Source: Trichoplax sp. H2
Taxonomy: Eukaryota; Placozoa; Uniplacotomia; Trichoplacea
NCBI GenBank assembly: GCA_003344405.1
Contig: NOWV01000119.1
Coordinates: 124,001 to 188,000 of the forward strand
DNA: 64,000 nt
Reading direction: 5' to 3'
Shown here: piece after piece, positions 40,501-53,405 of the stretch
How the letters are laid out: every line of letters begins with the position of its first letter
Position numbering within the stretch: position 1 is the stretch's first letter
Program-made: the position numbers and the translations under genes
Notes under the pieces: model-generated
What the model was told of the DNA's origin: nothing
What the model saw: the letters and a program-made list of their open reading frames with translations, nothing else
The model's database searches: none

Positions 40501-42448
40501 AAAGCAATGTCGAAGTTCAAAATTGTTTTAATTACCAAGCAAATGAATCTTTCTTTTTGATGACTTTCAAACCATGTTGTAAAACCGCTTCCAGTTGAAT
40601 ACAGAGGCAAATAACACTAGTAAAATTGGTAGGAAATTAACATTACAGAATAATATAATGTTGACTTGATGAATGGACAGTATTGGATTGAAGCATGCAG
40701 GACGATTAATCTTTTACGTTATTGATTCGAAATCACAATTGACGTAGGTTACCATGCATGACATATTGGATATTTCCTGCATGATTACAACTTGAGTCAA
40801 GTGAGTAGAAATGAAGCATGATAGAATAATGTAATAGTGATTTGTAACGATGACTGGGTTAGACTGAAGATCCATGCTTTAGACGATCAGTTTCCTTTAC
40901 TTAATTGTATCAGAAATGATTCTAGCGGTCAATTATAGCAATAGCCACTACATTGTATAGTCAATCCTATGGTAGTAAAATCGAGTCGTCATTATGCATT
41001 GGTTTACCAACAGTATTGATAGTATAGTATTGATAGAGTAAACAAATCTTTTAGTCAATATTGTACAATCCTTCCATTGCTAGAGGTATCAGACCATGTT
41101 CTGATTGAATCGGATCGACATTGATAATCATGATTTAAATACATTACTATCATCGTCCAAGAATGATTGGCGGCTATTGAACTTACGTGCTATCATTGTC
41201 AGTAGCGATATCTTGGCCTTCTTTAAATCGTATCTGGCACTAGAAAAAGTAAAATGGTTACCTTCAATTTGACAGCAAAGCAGTTGAAATTATCTGGCTG
41301 TGCAAGCCCAAGGTAGAAGTAGGATTGTAATGTATATTGACATAATGATGGAGAGTATCATCATGTTATGGAAATGTACAGTATGGTCAGGACTCAGTTG
41401 AACCCATGCAAATAAAACGCAAGTTTGCATCATAATTAAAGCCCAAGTAGCGTTATGTAAACTGATAACCACTGAAGCAAGATAAGCTAGTGTAAACTAT
41501 GTTATCTTTAAGTAAAGTCTACGGAGTCCAATTTATACCCAATGGCGTTGGATCTTGCATCGACTATGTTTATCCTCATAGCTAATTTTTGCAGGGATTT
41601 CATGGACCAGAAAATGATACTATGGATCAACATCCATCAACGACTCCTGTCATACTGTACATACTCGTATGTACAAACTATCCATGTCAATTACGGTAGT
41701 CATGCTTGGTGTTTGTGATACTACCACTACCAATTGAAGTCATCCTTGGAAAAGAAGTCATAAAGTGATGATTGCAGTGGCCATTTTACTGACTACTAAA
41801 CAGACAAGTATGATTAATCATGATGATCAACACTATGGCCAGGTGTATCGTTGAACGACTCTTTGTCCATCTTTCCTATTGCACAACGAAGATTGTTGTC
41901 TTCTTGATAGCACAACAAATGGAATAGCATTAGGATAATGTGATGTATTTCAAAGCCCTAATCCTATCTATAGCAACAATGTGTACTCTATGGATGGAAA
42001 CTCCTCTTTAGGCAGAGGCTAAATCCATGCCAACACCACCTTGTACAGTATTGTTATTTTGCTTTTCATCGCCTGGCCTCTGGGTTGTGTCATTTTTACT
42101 GAATGAAGAATGCAAACAAGTCGACAGGTAGGTATGGAAAATGGATGGACACCTTGTACAAGGATTGAAGTAAGTTGGCCTAGAAGCTAAGGCTCCAATA
42201 TCGTCCATTTTATGGCAAATCCTACTACAACTGCAGCCATTGCTAATCCTTCAACCGTTCCATTGATGGCAAAGTTCATTTTAGTTGATCGTCTTTTGAC
42301 TTACCTGCTTAATCGCGTCTAACAATCGATCTCTTAAATGTTTTCGTTCACTCTCATACCCTAATCAAGAAATGAAACCATCATCATCGCTATGGATAAG
42401 TTGATTTTATTGAGACGTTAGTACAATCTACCACCACTTACTGTCCAT
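34549..42448 (-). CDS. SNX29: sorting nexin-29-like protein (RUN, coiled coil, PX), 26 exons
   Basis: Exons, 5' to 3': 42442-42448, 42305-42360, 41187-41239, 40536-40616, 40324-40376, 40102-40191, 39299-39383, 39119-39189, 38945-39009, 38752-38845, 38390-38640, 37177-38299, 36972-37077, 36812-36854, 36600-36633, 36431-36494, 36149-36277, 35968-36065, 35765-35831, 35650-35719, 35416-35532, 35281-35336, 35117-35189, 34958-35032, 34775-34840, 34549-34692. They total 3171 nt (1056 residues); phases agree throughout. RUN spans about 20-187 (LLDAIKQCQIRF, EAVLQHGLK, SSDIGRGRAWLR). A basic KRKKKRQK stretch is followed by an acidic low-complexity region, mostly in exon 12 (about 303-676). A coiled coil covers about 720-919 (LKNQLKKYVSAVQ; VAEMCGELLEFNE; EELINLRGP). 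PX fills about 938-1056 (VNIWIPSAFLR, EEWNIYRRYAQFY), with the RRY phosphoinositide motif intact. SNX29 (RUNDC2A) is a poorly studied endosomal RUN-PX protein. Confidence 0.93.
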
Positions 42449-45212
42449 AGGGAAATATTTAGGAATTGCAACGGTGTTTAATCGGCAAGTGATTGTTGGA
42501 TAGCTTGGACATTAGGTATTTATTTAGGGGACCTTGAAAGATCTTCAAGGCTAGATGATTCGTCTCCACTGGCTTGGAACGGTAGATGACGTTACGTGCT
42601 CATTGGTACGGCAAGACAATAGAGAAGATCCGTGACGGTCCATGAAGGACCGTGACGGTCCACTTTCGTAGACAGTCTACTGTTTCATACAATGCTCCAT
42701 AGGACTAGGCTACACTAGGATAATGACAATGGGGATCGATTGACAGACACTAAGACGATTTCTGGGGAATTGGAGGGTTGGAATTCGGTGGGAGGGTGCT
42801 GTCATCATCCTAGTTCTCGACAGTCTACTATTTCATACAGTACTCACGGAGACAGACTACTGTATACACTCTGATCAACGGAGTCTTTTCTTGACTCAGT
42901 TTTGCAAGCGGAACCTGCTGGGTTCTACAGGAATTGTCCGTCCGTCTTATTGATGCAAGGCTTAGCAAGGCCGGTGGTTCTCCATCATTGAATGAAGCAG
43001 ACGTCCTTTTATCAACGGTTAAGGGACGAACGATTTCATTTTCATCCATTCAACATCCATTAACTTGTATACCTTGAAGCCTAGATGGCCATCATTGCTG
43101 ACAGCAGTATAAGCTTTTGTATGGGAATAGGCGTGATATCGCATGAATAAGTCACCATTTCATACAGTTCATACAGTTCATACTGGACAAGGAGTGGCTA
43201 AGCCAAAGTGCTATACTGTACTGTAGACTATGGTTTGATACGGTCAGACAGACTGACAGAAGCCAACAATCAAAACAAATCGCTGTTCAGATACTTCTAG
43301 AGACTGGTATGACACTGAGTAGTGGTGGGCTATTCCATGCTTAGCCTTTTCAGGGCTTTTTCAACTCTTTCTATATGACCGAAAAACAAGTTAGGGGGGG
43401 GCGAGACAAAAATGAAGCCAAATTTCTTCTTTGAGTAGTCCCCGCATAGCATTTCCTGTCATGGTGGACTACTCCATATTATTAGGGAGTCTACGATACC
43501 GGTCTGGCACTGTCAGACAGACTGACAGAAGCCAACAATCAAAACAACTCGCTGTTCAAATACAGTACTTCTAGGGACTAGTATGGCATTGGGTAGTCCA
43601 ACTACTCAGTATTACTAGAGAGTCTTAACGTGCCAAACAGACAGACTGACAGAAGCCAAAAAACCAACCAAACTAGTCACCGTTGGAATACTTCTAGGGA
43701 CTGGTATGACATTGAGTAGGGCACTGCCAAACAGACAGACTGACAGAAGCCCAAAATCCAAACTTGTCACCGTTGGAATACTTCTAGGGACTGGTATGAC
43801 ATTGAGTAGGGCACTGCCAAACAGACAGACTGACAGAAGCCCAAAATCCCAACTAGTCACCGTTGGAATACTTCTAGGGACTGGTATGACATTGAGTAGG
43901 GCACTGTCAAACAGACAGACTGACAGAAGCCCAAAATCCCAACTAGTCACCGTTGGAATCCTTGTAGGGACTGGTATGACACTGCCAAACAGACAGACTG
44001 ACAGAAGCCCAAAATCCAAACTAGTCACCGTTGGAGTACTTGTAGGGACTGGTATGACATTGAGTGGCACTCAATATTACTAGAGTAGAGAGTCTAAAAA
44101 CGGTACTGGAAATGGAATAGTCTGACACTGCCAAAAAAGACTGACAGAAGCCCAAAATCAATGAAAATAAGCGCTGTTTCAATACTTCTAGGGACTAATG
44201 TGGCATGGAATAGTGGACTATTTCATACTTAGTCTTTTCAGGACTTTTGAAACTCTTTCTACGTGAGCAAAAGCAAGTTAAGGCGGGGAATCCCGCCTTC
44301 GAGTCGAGTTCAAATCGGGTTTCGGGTTGATTTTGCAACAGGATATTGAGTAAAGGCTGTAAAAGGAATACAGGGAATGCATGGACTATTTAATACGAGC
44401 GACTAGTATTGAATAGCATTGAGGAATCCATGGTGGAAATGTCCCTTTGCAAAAGAGACTGACAGCTAGGGATTTAGGATTGCAGGTGTCTGGAGTCAGT
44501 CTGCTCACTGGTCAAGTGGTCATAGACTACTCCAAATTTGCACCAAAAAGTTTTGCAGTAGTCCATGGCCAATACTATATGGCCATGGAACAGGGAGTGG
44601 CACAGCCTGGACTATGATACTATCTACTATACTGTCCATTGACAGTACAGTAGAATCAATCGCCAGCAAAATAAATTGATGCTGCAGTAGTGGATGCCTG
44701 TATCCAAACTGCCATTTCAAGCTGTATATTCCCATCCAATTCATGCATTGCCGTCGATCCAGGCTGTAGTCGATGGCTAGCAGTTAAGAAAGTTGTGCAT
44801 CCGATATTCATGATTGTAAAGCCAGGAATAGATTGCCAACGTTCCTCTTCAATTTCAACACATTTTAGCTGCACGACACTGCAATTGTAGGATCCAAATT
44901 AAGCTACAATACACGATTGAGCAGCGATGTTGCGATCGTCCTTGTGATCTCGCTCGTTTCCACTTTGCAAACTGCGACTTGGTTGCTTATTTTAGTCCTC
45001 CACTGGTAGATAAATGGCAGGTATATCGATCAAAGAGAATAGACCTTGGATTCAAATGCACAGCACCGATTGAATTCTCCTGCTCGTTGATAGAGATACA
45101 AGACAACCAAGGGTAGATACTCTCTGAATTGATTTGATTGGACGTATATCGTCAAGCCGTGAGCTGATTGCGCCAGACAAGAAAGCCATCATGCAGATGC
45201 TGCAATGACAAC
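42449..45212. other. divergent intergenic region between SNX29-like and USP1-like
   Basis: About 2.8 kb. It holds a 90-bp tandem repeat field and diverged relatives (listed separately) and several ACTGTAC-type motifs (near 42838, 43210 and 44650). Frames on both strands at 43615-44083 are open only because the repeat length is a multiple of three. No gene supported. Confidence 0.5.
43230..44290. repeat. 90-bp tandem repeat field with larger nested duplication
   Basis: The core array (about 43630-44075) has units of about 90 bp: caaacagacagactgacaga, agcccaaaatcc, a(a/c)tagtcaccgttgga, tacttctagggactggtatg, acattgagtagggcactg. Five units are close to identical, and one lacks an internal piece. 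Diverged partial units occur before (about 43240-43330 and 43510-43600) and after (about 44130-44210). The outer copies are each followed by a second block (ctatttcatac/ctattccatgc, cttagtcttttcagg, ctctttct, caagtta) at about 43330-43400 and 44215-44285. A composite unit therefore appears to have been duplicated before the inner array expanded. Confidence 0.85.
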
Positions 45213-48200
45213 ATGTCGGTCTTTGGTAAAAAATTATGCTTGAAATTAAAACGTAAAAGATTAGACAGTAGCGCCAATACCATAATTGCATATGATAAAA
45301 GATCACGCGATAACGATAAAGAGCATCAGCAAGATAATCATGGTCAGCGGAGCAGCGCTTATACGAGTGTGGAACATTTTTCACATCAAGGAGAGAACAA
45401 GCAATCATCATTGCCTTGCTACTGTGGCTTAGTCAATGATGCCAATAACTGCTATATTAGTTGTATCATTCAAGCGTTAAGATTGTCTACCCATTTCGTT
45501 GCCATTATCAATACTGTTTATGATTCCTTTTCTAAAGATGAGGTAAGAAATGGGCTACACCTTCGCACTACTATACGAGTATGAATAACATGCTGCTAAT
45601 TTCCTATGACCTGAATAGTCTGTGAACAGGCTTGCTCAATGAAACACGTAGAGTTACAAAAAAAGACAAGAAGTAGCACATCATAAAGCCTCGCATGTCT
45701 TACCAACATATTGTGCCTCTGTTCGTTTTATTTTGCAGCAATAACTTACTGAATGGATAAGTATATATCATACTGAGGATAGTGAGCTTTTATAAATGAA
45801 TTCTTGCAACCTCCCCAATTCTTACAACATGGCTACATTGGCCTTACTTTCTAGCAACAATTTATTCCATCAACTAGATATACGTATTGAACAAGATATT
45901 GACCACACAATAGTTGCATGCTTAAATAACATTGTGAACAAGAGTCGATACAGTAAGCTACTGCTTGTTGTCTTGTAACGTTTGCTTTATAACATCAAGA
46001 ACAAATTACGGGGAATCGATTTCCTCCTTAGCGTATGCGATAGTATTGCACCATACAATGGACATCGTATGAACTAGTTTGCAGATCATACTGTACTATG
46101 GACTAACATGGAAGGCGCATTGATGAATGTCGCTTAATTCTATGATAAATCTTGACTTTATTCCTATCGTAATCGATTGTTGACGCTTCTTTGCATCTCT
46201 TTATCCTTCATAAAGAATTAATGACAGCATGTTGATCATATTACCATTAGAATAAGGCAATAGTGATCAGGTCTCTATTCATTGAACAGCTTGCCTTACA
46301 TCAATTCAATACCTTCTGATGCTTTATTTCCTCCTTCATCTGTGTATTATCAACGCGTTCTTTAGATGATTTGAATCATTGCACATGCTACCATCAATCT
46401 TTAACCAGTAAACTGTATAATATATACGAGTACTTGTATATCATCAGCTCGCTTCTCTAGATGATTTACCCAGTAGCAACTCACCTAGTACAAATGTGTA
46501 AAATGTTCCATCAACCTTTAAACTCAATTTGAGCGCTAATTTGTTGCCCATTGGGATCTCATGTGATGATTTATTCGTTACTGTCATTGGGACGATAAAT
46601 CCTAGCGCTGTTGAGTTGATTTTAATCTGTTGATCATTACTCCTTATCCGAGCAGTTAGTTGTCGACAGCATAAGCTTGATTGCATGTGCTTATATTATT
46701 CATCCTTTAACAGTATTGCTAACTCATCACCTACTACAGTAAGACTTGATAGGATCTCTATGCCTAATCATCCCTTTTTTCCCATATGATGTCAACGCAT
46801 CTAGCTATTAAACAATACTTCAAGCCATTGGAAATCTTCTACCCTGATACAACTGAGGAAGGTATACGCATAGAATTCTCTTAATTATGAAATTACTTTT
46901 CTTACTTATTACTAAATGTAAAATATACGTATGTAAATAATTATTTTCTGATGTTCACTTGAATTATACTTCAATGCTAGCTTATTCATGAGATGCAAAT
47001 TAGAGAGCAGGCAAAAGAAATAAAATCCATCACTCCTATCCACCTGGATGAGTTTTTAACTTCTGTCTGGTAAGATATTCATTATGACTATATCTTACAA
47101 TGAGATAACTTCATAATGTGAGGATAAATAGATTAAATATAAGCTCGTATACCTTATAGCCTGCATATTGGTTTAATGTTTCATTTGATGGGCGATAATT
47201 CTACTATACTGTGTAAAAGATAAAATCAAATTAATGTTCATAAAGCTCACGATACAGACTCTTGTTATTAATGTCTGCCTTAATATGAGATAATTTCACA
47301 GGATAAAAAGTACATAGATCCTATGACTACTCATCAAGCTCACAGTACAGATCTTCTTTCACTATTTCTTTCAATATGAAATAATTTTATATTATAAGAG
47401 AAAATACATATAATAAATACTTGTAAGGCTATAATGCATCGTTTCACTATTTCTTTCAATATGAAATAATCTTGTAACATAAGAGAAAATAGATAAAATA
47501 AATACTTGTAAGACTCACAGTACTGGACATCGTTTCAGCTTTTCTTTCAATATGAGATAATTTGACAACATAGAAGAAATTACATCTAATCAATACTCGT
47601 AAAGCTCGCTGTCCTAGTATTGTTTCATTGCAACTTTAGATATGCATCTGTTATATGATTTGAAAGAATCACTCCGTATTGGATTAAAAACCACTATAGC
47701 TTTACAGCAATAACTAAACTTGTTTTCCATTCTACGCTATCCATAGGAACAATAGCCAATCTTTTTTGCCAAATTCTCAGCATGATGCGCACGAATTTTT
47801 ACACTTTATGCTCAAATATCTGGAAGATGGATGCAAATTAACTGCCAATGAAACGCTACAAAGCAATTTTGCTAGCATATTTAAAGGAACTCTACTCTTT
47901 AAAACACGATGCTTAGAATGCGAAAATGCACATGAGAAAAAAGAAAGTTTCCATGATATCAGCCTTTCTCTAGATAGTACTACAACTATCGATACAGGTA
48001 CGAGAGCAGTCGTAATATATTGGTATGTGTAGTGACTTCTATGACTAATGATACAATAATGCAACTCTCTTAATGTGATTTTAGTGAAATTATCGTCATT
48101 ACTAGAAAAATTCACTACCGTAGATTATTTGGACGGGGTAAACAAATACTACTGCGAACATTGCCGGAATTACACGGAGGCTGAAATAGGCATAGTATTT

Positions 48201-48731
48201 GATGAAATTCCAAAAGTGTTGATCTTTCATCTCAAGCGTTTAACCTCATTTGATGCTTATGGATATAATAGGAAGATCATGACTTCGGTTGTTACATGTA
48301 CTGAATTGGTACTAGATCAGTGTGCGCTATGTTCAAATGGATGTAAAGCAAGAAATGAAACATATCAACTATCCGCGATTATCGTTCATACTGGCATGTC
48401 TGGATCTAGTGGACATTATTATTCTTATGTGCGAGTGTTAAATCCTGACCAGCAGCAGCGGCAAGATACGTCTTCTTCTACTACAATTGATTCAAATGGG
48501 AATCTAGGCATGCCTAATGCAAGTTCCTCAAGTAGTACATCATCTCCACCAATCAATTTATCAGATTCTAAAGTAACTAGTCGATCGGTGAACATGCTGG
48601 CTCCTATGTGGATCTTATTCAATGACACCGTTGTCAAATGGGTCAACAGTGAGCAACTGTTAAATATATTAGAACCTAAAGGTCTAAGCAACTCATCGAC
48701 TGCGTACATTCTAATCTATACGCAAATTTAG
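45213..48731 (+). CDS. USP1: USP1-like ubiquitin-specific protease (one small exon unresolved)
   Basis: Supported exons: 45213-45542, 45855-45952, 46805-46861, 47006-47069, 47747-47997 and 48085-48731. Phases agree, except that one exon of length 3n+2 is missing between the first two. The product is about 480 residues plus that exon. The N-terminus is basic (KKLCLKLKRKR). The Cys box is GLVNDANNCYISCIIQALR, with catalytic Cys80. QHDAHEFL, a zinc-finger pair (TRCLECE and YYCEHCRNYTEAE), the His box (SGSSGHYYSYVRV) and WILFND follow. HCRNYTEAE, then FDEIPKVLIFHLK, matches USP1 better than USP12/46. USP1 with WDR48/UAF1 removes monoubiquitin from FANCD2 and PCNA in the nucleus. The protein is much shorter than human USP1 and lacks its large inserts. 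I chose the first ATG in the frame; codons upstream contain none. Confidence 0.82.
47080..47640. repeat. degenerate tandem repeat inside a USP1-like intron
   Basis: About four to five diverged units of 100-130 bp lie in the 47070-47746 intron. Each contains (t/c)aatatga(g/a)ataat(t/c)tt, then ac-ta-gagaaaata-at, then ataaatacttgtaa-(g/a)ct, then cacagtac/cgatacag. Copies lie near 47097, 47283, 47377, 47458 and 47549. Confidence 0.55.
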
Positions 48732-49524
48732 AAATTGTAGCAAATGCGATTGTTGTATTGACGATTTAATGTAAGTCCATATATAAACTATATGTAATAT
48801 GAACATACTTTGCTCAAAGATCCTTTCACCTAGATTGGGCGTGTACTGTATATCGTATAGATGGTCATGTACTAAAATCAAGCCTGATCTGATAATATAA
48901 TTAAAAATATTGAATGACAATTTCGTTTAATAATGAAACAATGTTTGATATTCACAGGAGTTTTGCCCACTAAATGTGGATAAATTAATTATATAACTAT
49001 CACTGTTAGTAGGTGGTGTAATACCGTCTTGGAAAAGCGAACCTAAGCTGTACTTGACAATTAAAGATTCTATCGCATGTTCTCTTCAGTGTCGTTGAGT
49101 TAACCAAAGCTGTAGTTGATATAAATATTCTATTACATACTCATGTCCTCAACCAGCCTTACTGGGCTAAGTGTAAATACTTTGACAGTTTTTTTTTTAT
49201 TCAGAAATACAAATTAATTTATACATTGTAATTTTATTAACACTTTCATTAAAATAGCATTATGTTAATAATGGTCGTAAGATTGTAGTGTACAGTAACT
49301 GAAATAATTCCCGTAGTTTAATACATTCAGTCTATCAAAATGATGGCTATCCTTTCAGAAAATCTAAAACTGCAATATTCCCTAAGTAGATTTGAAGATT
49401 TTTTCTTTATTGTAGCTAGCTGAGGATACTTTCAGGATAAAATTTCCTAACAAACGAAAGTACAACTTTGTGCAATATCTTGTTATATCAATGAAATACG
49501 ATTAATTCATCGTTCGGGACTAAA
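48732..49524. other. convergent intergenic region between USP1-like and POLD2
   Basis: About 790 bp holding both 3' UTRs. No frame or repeat of note. Confidence 0.5.
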
Positions 49525-52500
49525 TTATAAATTTTCATATAGATCAAATGATATTGGTTTGCAATCTAAAGTTCGTGTATTCACTAGAACACAAGAATGC
49601 TTTTGATTAAATGATGGAACGTTAACCAACAAAACTTCTTGTTCTTGGTCGCCTGTTTCATTAGAATTGTATACATAAAACTTTAATTTATGACTAAGAT
49701 CGTTTACAAAAAGGAATCCTTAAATACGAGTGCACTAAAGTCTAAAGACTAGACTTACCAGTGATCTTTTTGCATGAAAATTCTGGCTGATTTCCAACGA
49801 AATAGACATGCGGGCAAGACTCTAATATAAAAGGATCCTTCTCATAATATGGGTAACAAGCTACAGTGGCAGACACGTCAGAATTACAATTTATTAATAA
49901 ATGGCAGTGCAATATTATAGAGATTATTAACGTAATAATTGTTTGCTGTTGCAAATAAAATCTTTGCAGGAATGTATTCCTACATTACGATTTTATAAAC
50001 AGTGGCAGATAATGAAAATTAAATATCACGGTTGATATTACGTACCTAAAGTATCTGGAGCAGTTGGCGATATATGACCCCACCTTAAGCACTGTTCGCA
50101 TATTTCAAGACGATCTTCGAAATATGAATAACGATAAATATCGTCGATATTTTGACCAGAAGTTCCCAGAAACCTACATCATATTATAAAATATTAGCAT
50201 GAGTATGATAGCGTTACTTGATGCTTATAGCCACTACAATTCAAAACAAGTTGCTCATTCATCGTACCTCACTCCATCAACAGAAAATTCATAAGGGTTT
50301 GTAACACTTTTTAGCGAAGAAAATTGAAAACCTTTTGGAAACATACATGGATGTAACGGTTGCTGTGGCATTATGTGATTTGAAGGATCAAATTCCCCGG
50401 GCATTATGTCCACAGGAATGCATGACTAAAAAATTTAAAATAAAACTCTCCTTTAAGTTAAGATCAGAATCCAGGCTACGCTTATTTGAATTTTCGTATT
50501 AGTCTTACTGAATATTCAAGACTTACACATAACTGCGTCAAAATTTCGTCTAAGGCCTTAATCCCTTCTAGAGTGTTAGCTGAGCTACGCGAGGAAAATT
50601 TTTTGGAATTCGCCTATGTAACATGTATTTAAGTACAGTACATATATATTATTAAGGTTAGCAAAGAGACGCTATTCATCAACCAGCATTACTTTAGATT
50701 ATTCAGTTTGAGTAAAGGTACAGTAACGCATGGAATATACAAACCTTATTTGTTTCACTGGTACTACTATTCTGCTGGGCAGCAGAGTTACCAGCTATGA
50801 CAATTTGCACGATTTGAGAGCACATTTTTCGATCCTAAGAATTTTAGTATAATTGATATGACGTAATGAAGTAGGCTCTTCGATTACATAGTGGAATTTA
50901 AGGCAATGAATATACTGTACTGTATAGTAACATTGACAAAATTCTATACTCTCACTATATACATCAAAATTTACCTCTTGTCCTTCAGTTAGCCGACCAG
51001 TAATAAAGTCAATAAACAGTTGCATCGTTAAGAATCCCTGATGACTGCTACCAAGATTTAATCCTGATACGATACATATATATCTGCAAAATAACCAAAA
51101 TTACTATTACTTTAAGTATTCTAAAACAGCAAGTTTATCTTGTTTGCAACACTATGCAATGAAATCTCATTTAATAATTCATTACAATAGTAAGCATACA
51201 CTGTATATAAATGTATATATGTTACTGTCAGCGTGCGAAATCGGCCATCGTATGCCATAGCCGGTCATGGTATACGATACCCAAGTTCGTAGCCGATGTA
51301 TATGTACAACGATTGATGACCTACTTATCATTATGGATAAAGGGACGAGGAATTTGTTTTGGTAGGCCAGCAGAGACCATTTCATTCACATAAAATTTGC
51401 CTCCATCTAATTCCTTACCTAATAATGCGACAATGACGCCTAAAATGCCAAAATAGTAAAAATCTCATTAGAAAATTACAGCTAATTCTACGTAAACATA
51501 GCAGCTATTCAATTGCCCCGGTCGAGTTATGTACATGATCATACAGATACAGGGTATGAATAAATCTTAACCTACCTGTTACCGATTTCGTAACATTAAT
51601 GTTCCCAGTTAGAGAAATCCGTTGTGTTTCATCTTCAGCAACTAGCTCATCCGAATCGTCAGCGTATTTCGTCCGCGGAGGTAAAGGAATTAAGTTGTAC
51701 TGCAACAAGTTAGTAACGATAATCTTGCTGAATAGGTAGATTACAATCATTTTTTATTTAACATGTGTATTCTCAGCGATGAATGATACGATAACATAAC
51801 GTAACATTATCATCAATTGGAGCATCTCAGCATGCTATTTATACAACACATCTGAAACTAAAAGAATTTCACATGTTACGGTGCTTGTACTAAACGTATA
51901 TCCCCAGTTCATTCCTAATCGGTGTACTGATTGCATCCTCAGTATACGAGATACACTCGCTGATCAAGCAACTTACCTCGTCGCTAATTTCTTGTAGGAT
52001 ATTCGGCCTAGCACTCATTCTTTTGAATAGTGTACCAATAATGCAACTTGTAATACCCGTTTTTAATTCCATCAACTTGCAGTAATTTATATCATTACCT
52101 GAAAGGAATACATTAACCGTTAGTAACACACCACATTGCAGCAGAAGTCTTTCCAAAACGTTGCGCTGCTACTTTTGCAGGATATGCTCTTCTCAAAAGT
52201 AAATTAATTAAATCAAGCTAATTGGAACTACTTTAACCACTACAGTCGACATCCTGTGCCATAGGCTACGTTAAATGCCATTTAGAGCAAGAATTCAACA
52301 GCAGATCGTAAAGGTAAATTACATACTAATAAATAAATACGGCAATACTCGATGCGGATGGACTAATACAGTAAACATGTAAACAATTTCCGTATTTATT
52401 CTCAATCACTTCATTCAAAAACAGCAAAGAAAAACGAAAAACAAGCCTTACCCCAAGCCCGTTTTGCAGCTTGCAATAAAGAATCACGCATAGCTACTAG

Positions 52501-52635
52501 GCGAGATGTATAAATATTGCAGTATTGAGTAGTAAAGTTGCGATTTTGCTCGGAAAAGTAAAATCGCTGAGATAAATTGTCAACGCTAGCTGACAACCTG
52601 TTTGGCTTTCCTTCGCCTTGGCCATTTTCCACCAT
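49525..52635 (-). CDS. POLD2: DNA polymerase delta subunit 2 (POLD2, p50), eleven exons
   Basis: Exons: 52452-52635, 51977-52098, 51576-51699, 51325-51439, 50975-51083, 50745-50834, 50527-50613, 50268-50425, 50046-50173, 49759-49860 and 49525-49652. They total 1347 nt and give 448 residues, against 469 in human. Matches to POLD2 run the whole length: [13 protein letters not shown] near the start; the OB-fold region ([31 protein letters not shown]); then the catalytically dead phosphoesterase domain ([77 protein letters not shown]). This B subunit bridges POLD1 to POLD3 and supports PCNA-dependent lagging-strand synthesis in the nucleus. Phases agree at every junction. It is convergent with the USP1-like gene. 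Confidence 0.97.
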
Positions 52636-53405
52636 GATTGCAATTTTTCGCGGGTATGCCCAGCTCGGATTTGAGTGTGCGCACTTAAGTTTTATGTAGT
52701 GTACAGTACTTGTTACTAGAATTGATTATGGTCTCAGAACAGAGTAGCGATGGTATTGATTCCAATACACTAATAAAATTACTTAGTTTATACTAGTCTA
52801 TTGGCTACTGTACGAGCTGCACTAGTCTACTCTGCGTTGAATTAGCTATTGATCTACTCTATCCATTTCATTTGCTACCTGTAAGGTCTTATTTACAAAG
52901 AGCAATAGACATTTTGTTCCCTTTTTCGGATATGTCTAGAGAAATTTCTAGCTCTATCTTGAAAGGTTACACTGCGAGCATATTGTAGTCCTATCTCACG
53001 ATGCTATGGAGCACAGTATATTAATATGATTGATATTTTTTACAGATCTGAAGCTTAATCTTCGAGTATGCAGCAGCTATTTGCTCTTAGCTGCTAAGCA
53101 TGTGAGGAGGATTTCTTATAGTAATTGATGACAGTACCTACAACAGCTACTAGTACAATAGTCTGACGAATAATTTGCATCAGGTATCTTAGAAATTACT
53201 ACAACTTTGCGTCGCAATGTAGTATACCTGAGGTAAGTGATATAGTTAGATGCATGCTACACGAATAAAACGTGGTAGAAGTTTTTGGCTGCATTTAATA
53301 CTGTCATTATAATTAATCTTTCTGAAGAAAGATACAGTGAGTCAATTTCACAATCATCTTAGGCGAGAACTGAGAGTTTTATTAATAGTTAGGGCTTTCC
53401 TTTAA
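52636..53405. other. spacer between ZDHHC4-like 3' end and POLD2 start
   Basis: About 770 bp separating two genes on the same strand. No frame of note. A GTACAGTAC motif lies about 65 bp upstream of the POLD2 start (52700-52710). Confidence 0.5.

Noticed and set aside
43615-44083. Long repetitive open frames on both strands
   Set aside because: They are produced by a 90-bp tandem repeat whose length is a multiple of three. No start context, domain or splice structure supports a protein.
44300-44340. tRNA-like segment with a gagttcaaatcgg box
   Set aside because: No matching acceptor stem, D-arm or A box could be found around it.
45168-45212. Start of USP1-like at 45168
   Set aside because: The codon there is TTG. 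The first ATG in frame is at 45213.
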